Shown here: positions 1-12,660 of the stretch, piece by piece
Position numbering within the stretch: position 1 is the first letter of the stretch
Layout of the letters: each line of letters begins with the position of its first letter
NCBI GenBank assembly: GCA_000328365.1
Contig: KB297741.1
Span: 559,282-623,281 of the forward strand
Source: Capitella teleta
Taxonomy: Eukaryota > Annelida > Polychaeta > Capitellidae
Length of the DNA: 64,000 nt
Direction: 5' to 3'
Made by a program: the position numbers and the translations under genes
Notes under the pieces: model-generated
Told to the model about the DNA's origin: nothing
Seen by the model: the letters and a program-made list of their open reading frames with translations, nothing else
The model's database searches: none

Positions 1-884
1 AATTATGAAATCGATAAATATGAAATGCCGGTGTTCAACTTGCCCATGCAATTGATGATGTGAATAACACTTTACAGAAGAAGTTTTCTCTCCAGGAGTC
101 CAGGAGGCCGAGAGGGTACCGCGAGGTCATTTAATTGAGGTCTGCTCCGTGAATTGCGATGCTTCAAGTCTCTCTTCTTTTATTTTCCTTTTTGTTTGTA
201 ACCATGATTGCGATTTCTTCCCGAAAATAAATGTAATTTATCAATAAACGAAGAAGGGTGAGTTGTGAAGATCTGAGAGTGAAGTACCCTCCCGCCCCCA
301 CCCCGGGGGGTCCTGTCGCCAGGCAAACGGGTGCTGATCCCAAACACGGATAACGTGGAGGGGTTGCAACAGGAAGACCATGCTCAAACCCAACACTATA
401 TAAATCGGGCAGAGATTTGAATCCATGGAATGGTGTCTGCCACAGATACGATTGGTCTCTTCTCCGTATTATTTTTTAGAAAATACTATCAGTGCTTCAT
501 TTCTCATATCGAGCGGTTGTGAGAGATGCCCGCCAATGACGTATAGTCTCTGATAACATGTGCATTAGTGCGACGCTCTCCCGATATTTCGATAGCAAGA
601 TGTTTTGCAAAATGTATAATGATATTGATTTTTCGGGACAGGAAAGGGTGTCAATTCGAGTTTTAAAAATAGTGGAATATCACTTAATGCCCTTGATATC
701 CATGTTCCTAAGGACCAGTCTTCACGCGGACGAATTTCTTCCAAGTGAATACATTCAATAAAAAAAAAAAAAATGAAAAAATATAATTTCTTTTATTTGA
801 TGGCCAACAGAATTCCAGAAAAGAATGCAATAATAAACTTAATCAATACCAGTGACTTTAATTAAAACACCGCTTAAAAAAAAA

Positions 885-944
<60 letters not shown>

Positions 945-3900
945 AGAGCATACGACTTGAGCTGATCAAAGTGGCCACCATTGACCGTCAAACCCACAAT
1001 GCACTCTGTTTCATTGAAACCGCCTTCGCCTTCTCATTGCACGACGTGAATCACTTGTTATATATCAAATCATGACAGTCCCACACTTGATGGTAGCGTG
1101 CGCACTGTAACACAATCGAGAAGGATTTAATAAGAAGCAACTCCAAGAAACAGAGAATGCATACATCCTGGACAGTGGATGCGCATAATAAAAGTAAATA
1201 ATTGTTTCCTTAAAAGTTTGCGGGGAAAAAAAAAGAAAAGAGTTTTATTTTCACTTTTTGTTTTCTGTTTTGAATTTTATCTGAGTTAGGTTAAGGTGGG
1301 TGGTACCGTACGAGGATGCGTGTATAATTATCATTATTTTTTTCCCCAATATTACAATATAAAATAATGAAAATCACAAGAACAAATTGGGAAGGCAGCT
1401 GAAGCGTTTCTTGCTGGTTAAACGGATACGCAATTCAAACTTGGCTATTATTCTTTTTTTGTTCGAAGCAGTTGGAAACCACACCGCAAAACACTCGTAG
1501 AAATCACTTTGGATTTCGGTTACAGGAAGTTATAAAAATCGTTGCATCCTGTTCCTCTTCAGAGAAAACGAAATGTTTTTATTTAAAAATGACCCCAGAA
1601 TAGATGAGTCAGTACTGCACAGGGGAATATATTCCAGTAGGAATGTAACCATTGAGATCTACAGGGCGTTAAATCATTTGCTATTAGCAGGTCATGGCCC
1701 TCTGCTATGGTGATTTCACTTGTTAAATGCTATACGTGTACGGTATATTGAAGTGTATTGAAGGATACACAACCTTATGATTACACTTATCCAATAACCA
1801 ATTTCCCAAACGTTCGTGTGCCCACGTGGCAAACGCTGTTCCAGAATGCTTGCAGGCTAGTTTGCACATGCTGGTGGTGAACCAAAAATTGCACCATAAT
1901 TGTCCCATTGACGGTACTGTCCTGTGCGCTAATGGTCGGATAGCCTACAGTTGAGCATTGTCACCTTTAAATCTCATTTTCACATAACCCAAATTGAGCA
2001 GATATCATCATGCAGCTTGGATATAGTCAAAAGTAATCTGGAGCATTCAAATTTAAAACATAATTCGAATGATGACAAACATATACACATCGATTTAGAC
2101 GACGTCTCGCTATACGCAGGGTGGACTGTAGCCCTGTACTCGGTCGCCACCCAATTCCTGCCTTGAACTCCAGCGTCTGGCGTCCTGTAGGGGTCAGCTG
2201 TCCGAATTACAACACCACCAATATTCAACGCTCGTCACGAACAGAAGCGAAAAGGTCTTACATCAGAATGATCGACCAGAAGATCAAACAGAACAGCGGA
2301 ATGATCTGGGATTGAGAGAGGTTTGTATTGATTATCATTGGGAGGAACGTCCGCAATGGGAAATAGTTCCCAGGCGTGTGCTAAGCTGTTTGTTGTACAA
2401 ATACTGTACACAGTGTGTGAGTATACACATTGTGTACACAACGACACCGACAATGACAAACCATTATATACACAACCCTTCTTCTTTACTGGAGGTTTTT
2501 TGGCAACGAAACTCCAACGTAGTTTAACCCTATCACACCATGAAATCACGAAAGTCGAAAGTCGAATCCAGGGAGACTTTGACCGAATAAACAATTATTT
2601 CCCATAGAAACCGCGCCTTTCATAACCTGCCCGAATGCGATGGCTGTTGAAATATTCACCTCGGTTATTTTCCACGTATAGCTTCGGCAAACACAAGGAG
2701 GCCTTCGGATTGGACAATAATTCATGGCCTCAAGAACGGACGAAAAGTGCTCTGAGATTGTGAGGTGAGATTGAATCATTCATTATTCACAACGAGGCGC
2801 AGCAATGACTTGGAATTCGTTCAGCACTTACATTCAGTGGACATTGCAGGCTGTGATTTCATTATTGATACTTTTATAATGCATTCCGGACGTATAAGAT
2901 TATTATTATTCTGCAGCTTCGATTGTCGTCGTAACACAATGAAATTAGGATGCAATCAGTTCAGTTTTATGCATCAAATTTGCACTCACTAATATGTTTC
3001 TTTTAATGTACAACATCACTTTTTTATAATGGGAAAGTTTCCACGTGTATTTATATTATATAATCACATTATTTGAATTTATATCCAGCTCCAACAATTC
3101 CTTCGTAATGAAGTTGCATGTACAACTGTGAAAGATCAGGTACGTATCCACTCGTTTTAAATAGATATAAATTAAATTAAATATAAAATATCCAAACGCA
3201 AATTCCTCCACTCGGCCCACCCACGGATGTTGTATTCAAAGAGGGTATTTTGCTGGGTGAGTTAAGCGCATCAAAGTACTCTTAGAACAACCCGAATGAC
3301 GCACGAATAACGATACAAAAACGTTGCAACGTGAGTTCCGAGTAATGGGTCGAAATTGGGCCGCTGAACAAAAACTTTACATGACGCGACTTCCCAAAGA
3401 CATGAACAAGGAAAATTTTAACTTGTGTATTTTAACACGAATATTATGTATATGTCTTCTGTGTATAGGTGAACGATGCGCCGCGCAGGTGCAGACGAAG
3501 CTACATGTAATTAGTCAACGGGTGCAATACACCTGACCCTTGTGGATGCATAGCACAACGACCAGCCACCCTTCCCTCATGTCCACATTCATGTCCCAAA
3601 TCCCGTATCAAATCATCATCCCATGAATCCCATATAAACATCAGCGCATAACTGCATTGAGTTATACACAGTTGTGTGGGATCACGCCAGAAAGGATCAA
3701 AATGATATTGATCCATTCATTATCGTTTACTGACTAAATTGAAGCTGCATTCACGGCACCTACATTACCCCTACGAACGAATAACAGGAAAAATTTTGTT
3801 GCCCGAATTACGACAATTTCATTAAAGGTCAAAATCGTAAGCACACGCAAATTTCAGTATATCGCTCTGGATAGAAAACCTCAAAATAAACCATCAAGCA

Positions 3901-4389
3901 ATATGTGTATTAGAGGATATACTCTCAATAATTCGAGGGTGGTATTGTGACTAGAATCCATACGAGTTATAGTATCAATGACCCCATCTATAAGCTATGC
4001 AACATACAATAATTATACGATTAAATATGACCACCAAGCGTGAAAATTGATTAAAAACGAAAAATGTAAAACGCGCCAGGAAGTTTGAAACGCCATAAAC
4101 AAACAATGCGTGTTTCGCGTCGAAATATTTGAGTATTCAACGTACAGGATGTAAAGGTGACAGAGGTACGCTTGAATGGATATTAGTCATATTACCTTGC
4201 ATTAATTTATTTGTATTTGTCAGTCAGTCGAGTGGATGTGTCGCAACTTGCGGGCGAAACTCGCAAGGGAAAAGCAGAGATCAAATTCCTCGACAGGCCT
4301 GAGTTGTATATAAGATGATTATATGTATTTCTGTGGCTGTAATCGTTGTTAGAATCAGCTGAGTTATGTTCTAATCCAAAACCAAACAT
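1..4389. other. Intergenic stretch, no supported gene
   Basis: I see no convincing exon here. Open frames are short and lack splice context or family resemblance. Plus-strand AATAAA signals near 225-247 could mark the 3' end of a gene lying left of the window, but no coding part of it is visible. A TATA-like element (CTATATAAAT) lies at 394-403 with no convincing gene after it. The most obvious structure is the GAAA microsatellite listed separately. Confidence 0.5.
885..944. repeat. GAAA microsatellite
   Basis: An A-rich run followed by about 14 tandem GAAA units. A simple tetranucleotide repeat with no sign of function. Confidence 0.95.
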
Positions 4390-4526
4390 CTACAGCAGGA
4401 AACCCGACATGCTCAGCGAAGCCGCACCGATGCCATTTGCATAAAGCAATCCTTCTACACCCCCCCTCGTGCCATATGGAAGTCCGCACCATTGACCAGA
4501 GTCCAGTTGAAGGTAAACCAAAACAG
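4390..4526 (-). CDS. Possible second and last exon of the small secreted-protein candidate
   Basis: On the minus strand, an acceptor-like TGGTGTGGTCAG ends just above 4526. The frame set by a phase-1 donor at 4764 then stays open for 44 codons to a TAG at 4392-4390. The joined protein would be 86 residues. The segment is Gly-rich, with LDSGQWCGLPYGTRGG as its most distinctive part, and has one Cys. The pyrimidine tract is weak and I recognise no family, so this join is a guess resting on matching phase only. Confidence 0.15.
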
Positions 4527-4763
4527 CTGACCACACCAGTATTAACGGAACAAAGTCCTAACATATAGTACTCTAAAGATAAAGAAAGTAAACATTAAAG
4601 CCAATGTCAACAACTTCCATTGATAAATATGAAAATGCTGTGCACCGGTGCTCGGATATGATTTCCTGTTGCTCTCACACACCATCTGAAGTTTTAAAAG
4701 TAGCACACACATCAAGCAGTCCCTCGCACATACTGTACACGTTTTCTTCACTTTTTGTCTTAC

Positions 4764-4887
4764 CTATAAATCCCGTGTACAACGAGGGATTGGTCGACGA
4801 AGAAGCATCGGATGGATGGGTCAAGATCGCGAAAAGGATGACCAATCCTAGCCTCCCCGTCAGCGCCACATTACTCCTCAAGATCAT
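4764..4887 (-). CDS. Candidate first coding exon with signal peptide
   Basis: The minus-strand ATG (first base 4887) opens 41 codons starting MILRSNVALTGRLGLVILFA, followed by ILTHPSDASSS. This is a basic n-region, a hydrophobic core and a small-residue cleavage zone, as in a secretory signal peptide. The frame ends at a near-consensus donor ATAG|GTAAGA (exon end 4764), leaving phase 1, which is common for signal-peptide exons. About 170 bases upstream on the same strand is a palindromic CRE. A tiny upstream ORF (ATG GCT TAA) precedes the start. Seen: signal-like sequence, donor, promoter element. Inferred: a small secreted protein or prohormone. No downstream exon is certain, so this could be chance. 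Confidence 0.33.
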
Positions 4888-5057
4888 ATTCACATAGCAC
4901 CTCGTTAAGCCATGTTCACTTGTGTTCCTAAAACAAAACCGAATTGTGGATTGACGCCGTTGCGAGCAGAGCCTCCTCCTCCGCTTAGCTGCTGGAGCTT
5001 TGACAATGTTGTTGCGAGTAGCAAATATGGCTCCCCCTCTTTGCATATTCATGAGCT

Positions 5058-5084
5058 AGCTGTGACGTCACAGCTGTACGTCAC
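5058..5084. promoter_or_regulatory. Palindromic CRE plus a second half-CRE
   Basis: Bases 5058-5075 read AGCTGTGACGTCACAGCT, a perfect 18-base palindrome centred on the CREB/ATF site TGACGTCA. TACGTCAC follows immediately at 5077-5084. An ATGCAAA octamer-like element on the minus strand lies just to the left (5041-5047). The surrounding 4.9-5.2 kb is more GC-rich than its neighbours, which fits a promoter for the minus-strand exon at 4887. Confidence 0.5.
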
Positions 5085-6599
5085 TGCGGGGGAGTGTCGT
5101 AGCAGGTACTTCTGCTGCACGGCTCGGATTATGAAAGGAGGATGGGAGAAAAAATACGGAATTAATTCGGGATCGAATGTCGGGAATGGACCGCTTGGAT
5201 TCAATGGCTTTTCATGATGGAAACTGCGGAAGGGAAGGAACCCTGTTCCACTGTGCCCTATAGGGAGCCGAGGGAGGCAGGGGGTTATTGATCTTGGGTG
5301 AGGAGGCGTCTTGCGTGCAGAGGTCCTTTTAATGATCATGTGCTGTATTGTAGCCTGTTTACACACAGTGTAGGGTTCAGTGCTGTGTGTCAAATGCTGA
5401 ACATGCTCAATGACAATTCACAACACAATGTTCTGAATATACGAGGCACACTTAGAGTGCGTGCATGCATCTTCAAGAGTGAGCTGGGGTGAAGGGTGCA
5501 AGTGCACCTGGTAGGCCCTGCAACCCTCGGTCAGCGCTGAGGGCTTGGTCGATAAACGTACGACACACATCGATATCCATGCGTTGAGTGTTTGCGTGGT
5601 CAGCATGGACGCGCCCGTGTCGTGTGAGCAATCAATGTGCATATGACTGTATAGTAATCTGGAGAAACAAGGAAATGCACACAGATTGTTACGTAACTGC
5701 TATTGCACTTCGCATACATCTGCATGAACTACGTGCTTCTCCCGTGGCAACAGGGTGTGCGTCGATATGACAATCTGACTCACAAGTCTTCCATCAAATT
5801 TTTATTGTCATATTGCAGGCAATGGACAAATGTGATGCATCGATGGTCAGTCGAAAGTATAAACTGCACAATTAAGTGGAATGTTATACAGTATCATATA
5901 TAGCAAAATCGCTGGTTGAAGTGGCAGCCTATATTGCTATACTATACTTCCATTGCGGCTTACGTTTAGAGGCTCGGCGTTCCGTCGTGTACCTGTCAGG
6001 CAACGGCGCTACGTGTTACAAGAACACGGTACGCAAGCGGACGGCTCGCATGACATGAAAACACTGAATATCAAGAGAAAATGGTGAAAATGGTAGAGGA
6101 GATCGAAATCCTCATGCTGCTGTAATCTGGACACGCAAGGGGCTCAGCATGCAGGGCAGATAATAATGCACATTGGATGCTATGATTTGCATCTTGAGGT
6201 AGCGTGAAATGCAGCATATTCAGCGAGCTAAAAGGGTCCCCATTCGCATTCTATTAGCAGAATAATCGACATTGCTCGTCCAGAATAACGAGGAAAAAAA
6301 CAGGAAGCGTAATGAAGTCGATCTCATCATTGAAGTTCACTCTGTCAACCGGCAGAATTCAAGTGCTGATCGACCACTTGTATCTTGTGATTACTTTCTT
6401 TGGCCATGGTCTGAGTTATAACTTCAAACTGAATCACAAAATGGTTGATCAACAGATGTATGCATGAGGCCATGCAATTCCCATGCAAGACTATCCCGAT
6501 TGGCCTTCGTTCCCGATCAATTGATGACTCCCAGGAACAAGTAACCCCTGAGTATACGCTTCCTTTACCAGTATTCATCGCGTGATATAATGTGGGTGA
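5085..6599. other. Intergenic, nothing supported
   Basis: Short open frames on both strands overlap in all frames without splice sites, conserved motifs or repeats. I see no gene or RNA. Confidence 0.5.
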
Positions 6600-6880
6600 C
6601 AGGGCAACTCAACGACCTCCCACGCCTTCGTTGGAAAACCTTGATCCAGAATGGCTGCGGCTGTCTTCCCTTAAGAAACCGTCAAGAGCATGAATCTGCG
6701 CAGGAATTCGGATTGAAGCTAAGCGTTCCATTCTTCGCAACCGTATAAGACTGACACGCGACTTTCGAGTACTAGCTGTGAGTGATGTCTTCTTAGCAGG
6801 AATATCCCCCCAAAAAAACGGGATTTCCATGTTTTTGCTTTGGGCAGGGTTCGCGCAAGCAGGGGAAGAACGTAACACTA
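6600..6880 (-). mobile_element. LINE fragment, reverse-transcriptase C-terminal region (degenerate)
   Basis: On the minus strand, one frame reads SRVSVLYGCEEWNA, then after a stop LQSEFLRRFMLL. This matches the block found just after the reverse-transcriptase core in many non-LTR elements (consensus like LLYGCETW...RLEAFERRCLRRIL). The rest of the element is not recognisable. The reading is interrupted by stops and shifts, so it is an old, inactive copy. The clade (CR1-, L2- or RTE-like) cannot be decided. Confidence 0.5.
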
Positions 6881-9479
6881 ACGATTTTCACCGTAGTCTG
6901 AATTGCCCAGTCGGACAATGTTACAAGTAACTGTATTTATATAGCTACTTCTATGCGTGTTTGATTAGGAGGATTGGCTGGATACATAACTATAGCCATC
7001 GTCCATATTACATCCATGCTCTCGAGAAAGTTGCCTGCTAATTTGGCTCGATAGAATTTCACTTCAAAGTCATGGGTTCGATTTCCCGTAGATTGACCGA
7101 ATAGAAATGGAATCAGTGTAGTTATGCAACGACCTCATCTTCGTGTTTTGAGTCTTCTTAACCTTAGTTGATGAGATTCAGTCGATATTTTATTATTTTA
7201 CACAGGTAGTCGATTGCCTATCTTGACTATCATGTCATAGACATTTAGTGCCATATATTCCGCTCTCAGCCTTTCCTTGTTCATTGTCTTCCGCAGCGAT
7301 TTCCGCAGAAATGTCGTTCCTGCTCGTTTCCATGGCAACAAGGTGAAGCACGGTGATGGGGTGGGGAGGGGCAACCCCTTACGTTGTTTTTTTTTCTCTC
7401 TTTCATTGTATGCACCCCTGCTGAAATGAATATGTCGCGTGTAAAGTGACACAGACACTCTTATGTAAGAGTTGTCAGCCTAAGTAGAAGTGACACTGGG
7501 GATGCAAACGTTTGCAAATGTTATGTTCGCGTTGGTAGAGCAGTGCACATGGGTGGAAATAGCAGGAAATAAATCTTGCAACTTGCGATGATATCCGGGA
7601 AATTAATATTTGGGCGCCTTCCGTGGCGATTCACATTTCCTGGGTGATTGCGAGAAGTCTATAACCACCAGGAATTGCAACAACAGCAATACACTATAAT
7701 TATATTAATCGACAGAACTCAGACGACCTTTCAATGTCGCCTCAGATCGCCAAACACTCCGAAATTTGAAGGCGAGACCAAACAGTAAACACGTTCAGAA
7801 TGTTAAGTATGTACAAGTGTGTTATATTGACTCATTGAATTATGCAACAGAAAGAATGAATCTGTCACCGCAGAGCTTCTCTTGTCGTTCAAAGCATTAA
7901 TTAGAATTAGTCGTTGATCAATGGGGGGGGGCATGTTTGTTACAGATATTTACCGAAACCTTTCTGATTCGTCAGAAGAAGTGTCTCTCGCCCGAAAGAC
8001 ATCTCTCCTTTTACAGAATTCCATCAAAAACATAGACGTCACTCTGAACAGACCGTCTGCTCGAAGTATGCCCTCAGCCCACGTGATATCAACGATGAAC
8101 TCAACATTGATGAAATTCCAGGGCACACATCTAGCAAATTCTGGCCTCATATTATTTTCCAAGAATTTTCGTTGCTGACACGAGCAGCTGGATATCAGAG
8201 GAAACTCCCGAGACGAGAATTCAAGCACCAATCGACTCCTTTTCCGGCCATGAACACCAACCAGTACGGGGTGTGCTGTCTGCATACCGGAAGCCGACAT
8301 CATACGCGGAACATTCTACCAGAAAACAGTTTCTGTGTAAGAAAAGGGGAGAACAACACCAACCTAATGTATATAAAAATAATAAAAAAATTCAAAAAAT
8401 TCTTTGGCCTCGAACACGTGAAAAAGGTTCATTCTTTCAACACTGAAATGTTTGTCACCGTTTGAATCAAACTCATCTTACGAAGCCTCACAAGTTGATT
8501 CTGGATGATCCAAAGGCATCGGTTGTGCCCTTGCCCTGAAAACATTTCGTTCTATCATCCCAAACAATGGTTGGGAGCTTTGTATTAGAGCAGACAGACT
8601 TCAACTCTCCTGCTAATTACTCACTCAGTCTAGGATAACCACCTGCCTCCTGTCCTGTCTTCGCAAAATAGAAATGACCTTTTCATCTACAATGAGCGGT
8701 CAGCCTGTGATGCAATCGCGGCTAAAGGAGAGGTGACACTAAGTCAACTGTTCTATCCACTCGACATGGTCAAATGTAATTGCAATCAATTTCTATCAGC
8801 GAAAATGTTGTGTCCCCAAGGTGAATGTGTGCAAGTTGGTGCAACTGAAAACCACGACACACAGATACATGGTTAATGTTGGGTGGCTCCATGGTGGACT
8901 GCTTGGTATATCCGCTGCTATCGGTTATATAAACACAGTACACGATTTCGCGAGTTGCTGCTCATCTACCGTCTCATTTAATTTGCACAGCTCGCCGTCT
9001 CACCACGCACACTCGCCGGTCGTCTATATGGTAATGATATGCAAACCACAAGCCGAGCCATTTCTGTCGTCCGTATCCCCACTGTGATAAGCATGCACGT
9101 CAAATTCGGCTAAGGGTCCAGCCTCGTGATTCTTTGTTTAGTCGTTGAGGTGGCTGCACTAATGGAGTTGTATCGCATAGCACATGTGTCTCTTGGTATA
9201 CGGCCAAGGAAGATCAAAACGTACTCGAACTCGAACTCTCACGCTCGATCATAACGCATACATACGCTTATCCGATCGCTGTTTCAATGGAGAACTTGAG
9301 AACTCAGCAAGGTGTCATGAGAAAATATGTTGGCTGACAGCAGAAGGAAAAAAGACATCGTGCACATCTGAAGGAAGGCGAAACGTATTCCATGCTCAAA
9401 GATCACCTAAGAAATGGGTGGCTCTACACACGGCGTCTTTACACATCTGTGTGATGTAACCATAAAGACAGGAGGAACT
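6881..9479. other. Intergenic, possible decayed repeats
   Basis: No supported gene. A frame near 8270-8310 reads SAYRKPTSYAEH, weakly like the YRKPT block of Penelope-like or LINE reverse transcriptases, but too short to call. One exact copy of the TCATAACGCA motif occurs at 9249-9258, the only exact copy in the left 26 kb. Confidence 0.4.
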
Positions 9480-9740
9480 TAGACAATCAAGCGTGTGTAA
9501 GAGTATCCGTGACCTCAAGGCAGGATTATATAACAATGGGCTCATCGCTGGAGCCCAAAGATGTGTCGTCCAGCTCCTCCAGGGTCTTCAGAATAACGCG
9601 GCAAGAGTGCTGACCAGAAGACGCCTCGAAGATCACACGCACAACCAGTGCTCAAAGAACTCCTCTGGTTGCCGATCAAGGCGAGATCAGACTTCAAGGT
9701 CCTCATGAACATTCATCCGGCGCTGCATAACCCAAGATTG
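9480..9740 (+). mobile_element. LINE fragment, CR1/L2-like reverse-transcriptase 3' part
   Basis: Plus-strand translation across shifts gives LLQGLQNNAARVLTRRR, then VLKELLWLPIKARSDFKVL, then NIHPALHN. This is the well-known block LQRVQNAAARLV...HITPVLKELHWLPIKQRIEFKILLLTFKAL near the C-terminus of CR1/L2/Crack-type open reading frames. At least one frameshift separates the pieces. Likely the same insertion as the fragment at 10160-10325. Confidence 0.7.
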
Positions 9741-10159
9741 CTCATCTACACGAAGGACATGTTGTCATGAAGTAGGCCTACACTCACATCGACGCTGACC
9801 GGATGCCTGTCAGCCGTCATCAAGCAAACGGATCGGGTTTGAACGGCTTTTCTCAAAAGGCGACCAGACGGCAGTCTGGTGTTGGGACTCGTGACGAACA
9901 GTGCTGGGGACTCCGGACTTCTTTGTATATTTAATAAAGGCCTCGTGTTAAACCGCGTGTCGTCTCCTTCGTCCGTCTCTTGAGATATTCATATACCTCT
10001 GTCTAACTCGGTGAGGAAGTGCACTATATTGAGCAACGCACCACTTTCCTTACAATGTGCACCAGTACAAGCACACTCCAGTGTGTCCTTCACGAATCTG
10101 TGATGACAAAATATGGACCATCGTTGTTCCCATCAGGTTCAGATATGACACAGTGTGCC

Positions 10160-10325
10160 GAAAGAGCTGCGTGCAGAGAACAACTTGTGTGTTGTTAAAC
10201 GGTCCTTGAAGACTTCCTTTTTAATTCTGTGTACGATATTGATTTTACCATTTAATCATTGATGAACGTTTATTTTTACCAAAGAGTGCTTAGAAAGCAC
10301 TATAATACAATACAATTTATTTAAT
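10160..10325 (+). mobile_element. 3' end of the same CR1/L2-like LINE
   Basis: The frame LRAENNLCVVKRSLKTSFL resembles the final block LR...LSTFKRHLKTYLF of CR1/L2-type elements. It is followed after about 70 bases by AAAGCACTATAATACAATACAATTT, which looks like the short repetitive 3' terminus of such elements. The 420 bases between this and the upstream fragment look unrelated, so something may have inserted. Confidence 0.55.
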
Positions 10326-10793
10326 TATTAGTTATTTATAATCACAGTCTAGAGCTACCGGCTTACGAGTAACACGTTGAGATTAAACATGCGGTGACAA
10401 AAGGCTTATAAATCAACGAATCATGCTTTAGATTTGAATAGTCTGCTGACGTCAGAGGGGTCTCTTGTTTCTTGCTGAAATTTCATCTTGCACAATTACA
10501 CTTGCAACCCTTATGTCGATTCAGACAGCACGCACAGATGCATTTGGAAGCGGAGTTAATTCTTGTGTGTAGATTGCTTTTACAGGTGAGTACTGAATTA
10601 AGTATTATAAAAATATAACTTTATGCATTATGAATTAATACGTCTTCAACTATATTGGGGCTCTTTATCCTGTGAAATTAGCAATCTTCATTTGCTGATA
10701 ATTATGCGATATTTACTTACATAGTACCTTTTTTTGTTGTATTATCAAAGACAATTAACTGGGTAAATTTATTGCTGAAATAAGAATGGCGAC

Positions 10794-10794
<1 letters not shown>

Positions 10795-10836
<42 letters not shown>

Positions 10837-10842
10837 CCCCCC
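10795..10842. repeat. Poly(A)/poly(C) tract
   Basis: About 40 A followed by 8 C. Simple sequence, possibly slippage-prone or assembly-sensitive. Confidence 0.95.
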
Positions 10843-11450
10843 AATGGCCGGAAAGAGAGTGAAATCTACAAATTAAGTATCTTGTCATGTTTTTTAATTA
10901 GAATTTGGGTCATCTTTCTTGACGTTTCTCTCTCGCCGAATTTGTGATTGAGACTTCGACCAGAAGCCGGAACGACGTCACGATGCCTTTTCGTTTCGCT
11001 GTCTCGATCGTGGTTAGAACCCCTCCTGTTTTATTTCCGGATTGCTGTGCAACTCAAAAACACAATTTCGTGACAGACGACAGGAAATCGAGTCATGACG
11101 GACACGAGGCTTCCGGGAATGCTCTGAAGAAACGATTCACAGTCATTGATGCTGGACGCATTCAGACACGTTGCTGTTAGCTGAAACGTTTGTCTAACGA
11201 GATAGTAAGCGGTCATGTTATTAATTATACAATACATGGAATTCGGACAGCAGTAATGTTCACCCAGCGGTGGAGTCATACTTGAGACAAATTAACTTAC
11301 ATTAAAACAGGATCGTTGGGATACTTCCCATATTCTGCCTACTTAATCTCGATGATCACAAGACACTGTGTGGGATCAAATGCAGGCATCAAACGATCAT
11401 GAAAAATAAACGGTGAATTAACCTAATATAAGTCGACTTTAAAAATCGAT

Positions 11451-11613
11451 ATACCATACTATACACTATACATATACCATACTATACACTATACATATAC
11501 CATACTATACACTATACATATACCGTACTATACACTATACATATACCATACTATACACTATACATATACCATACTATACACTATACATATACCATACTAT
11601 ACACTATACATAT
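11451..11613. repeat. 23-bp minisatellite, about 7 copies
   Basis: Near-identical tandem units ATACCATACTATACACTATA+CAT, with one variant base in the third copy (CCGT for CCAT). The low divergence suggests recent expansion. Confidence 0.95.
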
Positions 11614-11899
11614 ATGTATTGTAAATAGGTTCTATATCCGGAAACTAAAAAATCACTATCAATATATATTTAGGTGCAAAGGTAACGCAACGATCTATAG
11701 TTGGATTAATAATTAGTTACTCCATGTTTGAGTCTACAGGTATAATACACACAGTGTGCAAGTCTAGTCTCTTCATTTTCAAACCGTTTGCGATCCAAAA
11801 TTAATTTCCTTGCGCAGCCAATCTATGAATCTTGGTGAACATTATTTCGAGCACTCCCACATCAAGATGACTTTGACAGACGATGAAATTGAATGGAAT

Positions 11900-12660
11900 G
11901 ATACACCAACATGTGCTTTACCCGAAAGTAATCAGACTGTTGAAAATATTGGCACTCTGGGAAGGCTGACAGCTTCTTGAATAGTGATGTCCAGAAGCCT
12001 CCTGAAGCGTGGAGTTGATCCAAGGATCACAAACCGCCAAATCGGATACACTGTTTAAACCTCTCAACAAATATGTCATCAAGCATAAGAAGCATGATAT
12101 CCCATGGATTGACATGGTTCTGATTGCCTCAGAGTGACAGCAAACCGGAGACTGACAAATCCGGCGAGCTCAGGGCGAGGACTGGTTCAAGACAGCCATA
12201 ATTACTTAATGTGCGAGGAATGCGACCGACCAATATCTGCATGGAAAATTTTGATATCGGCTTTGGTAGGGGAGATAGGCGTTCAGATCCCCACAAAAGA
12301 CCCCTAATTCGGAATACGAATATCCGAATATCCGACTATTACAGCAAAATAATGCTCACCCATGCCTTGCTACGGTCATCGCACACTTCTTGAATAAGAA
12401 AATGAACTCACGGCATTGTCATGGTTGGCACATCCCCCAATTTGTTTCCAAATGAACCTTTATGGGATAAACTGAAGGTAGTAATTCCTCGCCGCCTCCC
12501 GTCTCCCCACAATAACAGAGAGCTGATTCTGGGCTTTGGCATAAGCACACAGGACAGAGTTGAGAGTCTCATCGAGAAAGTTGGCCCAAAGATCCTATTA
12601 TGTGTTATTGGCGTGACCCAGAGGACTGGAAATATCTAACCATGAAAATCAAACATTTTT
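11900..12660 (+). mobile_element. Tc1/mariner transposase fossil, C-terminal part clearest
   Basis: At 12421-12640 the plus strand encodes GTSPNLFPNEPLWDKLKVV and then RRLPSPHNNREL. This matches the Tc1 block WPARSPDLNPIEHLWDxLxRRVRRRxPxPxNLREL, with the catalytic Glu of the DD34E triad kept. A following DRVESLIEKVGPKILLCVIG matches the usual C-terminal IxxLIxSMPRRCxAVIxARG. Upstream sequence back to about 11.9 kb may be the rest of the element, but its catalytic Asp region is not recognisable. Stops and shifts show it is dead. Confidence 0.6.

Noticed and set aside
241-426. Minus-strand 61-codon frame starting MDSNLCPIYIVLGLSMVFLL with a signal-like start and PPGWGRE, a possible amidated peptide
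   Set aside because: Only one weak peptide unit, single basic sites, no splice or promoter evidence on that strand, and a TATA-like element on the opposite strand overlaps it.
11451-11613. CRISPR-like repeat array
   Set aside because: The units are contiguous without unique spacers, in a eukaryotic genome; this is a minisatellite.
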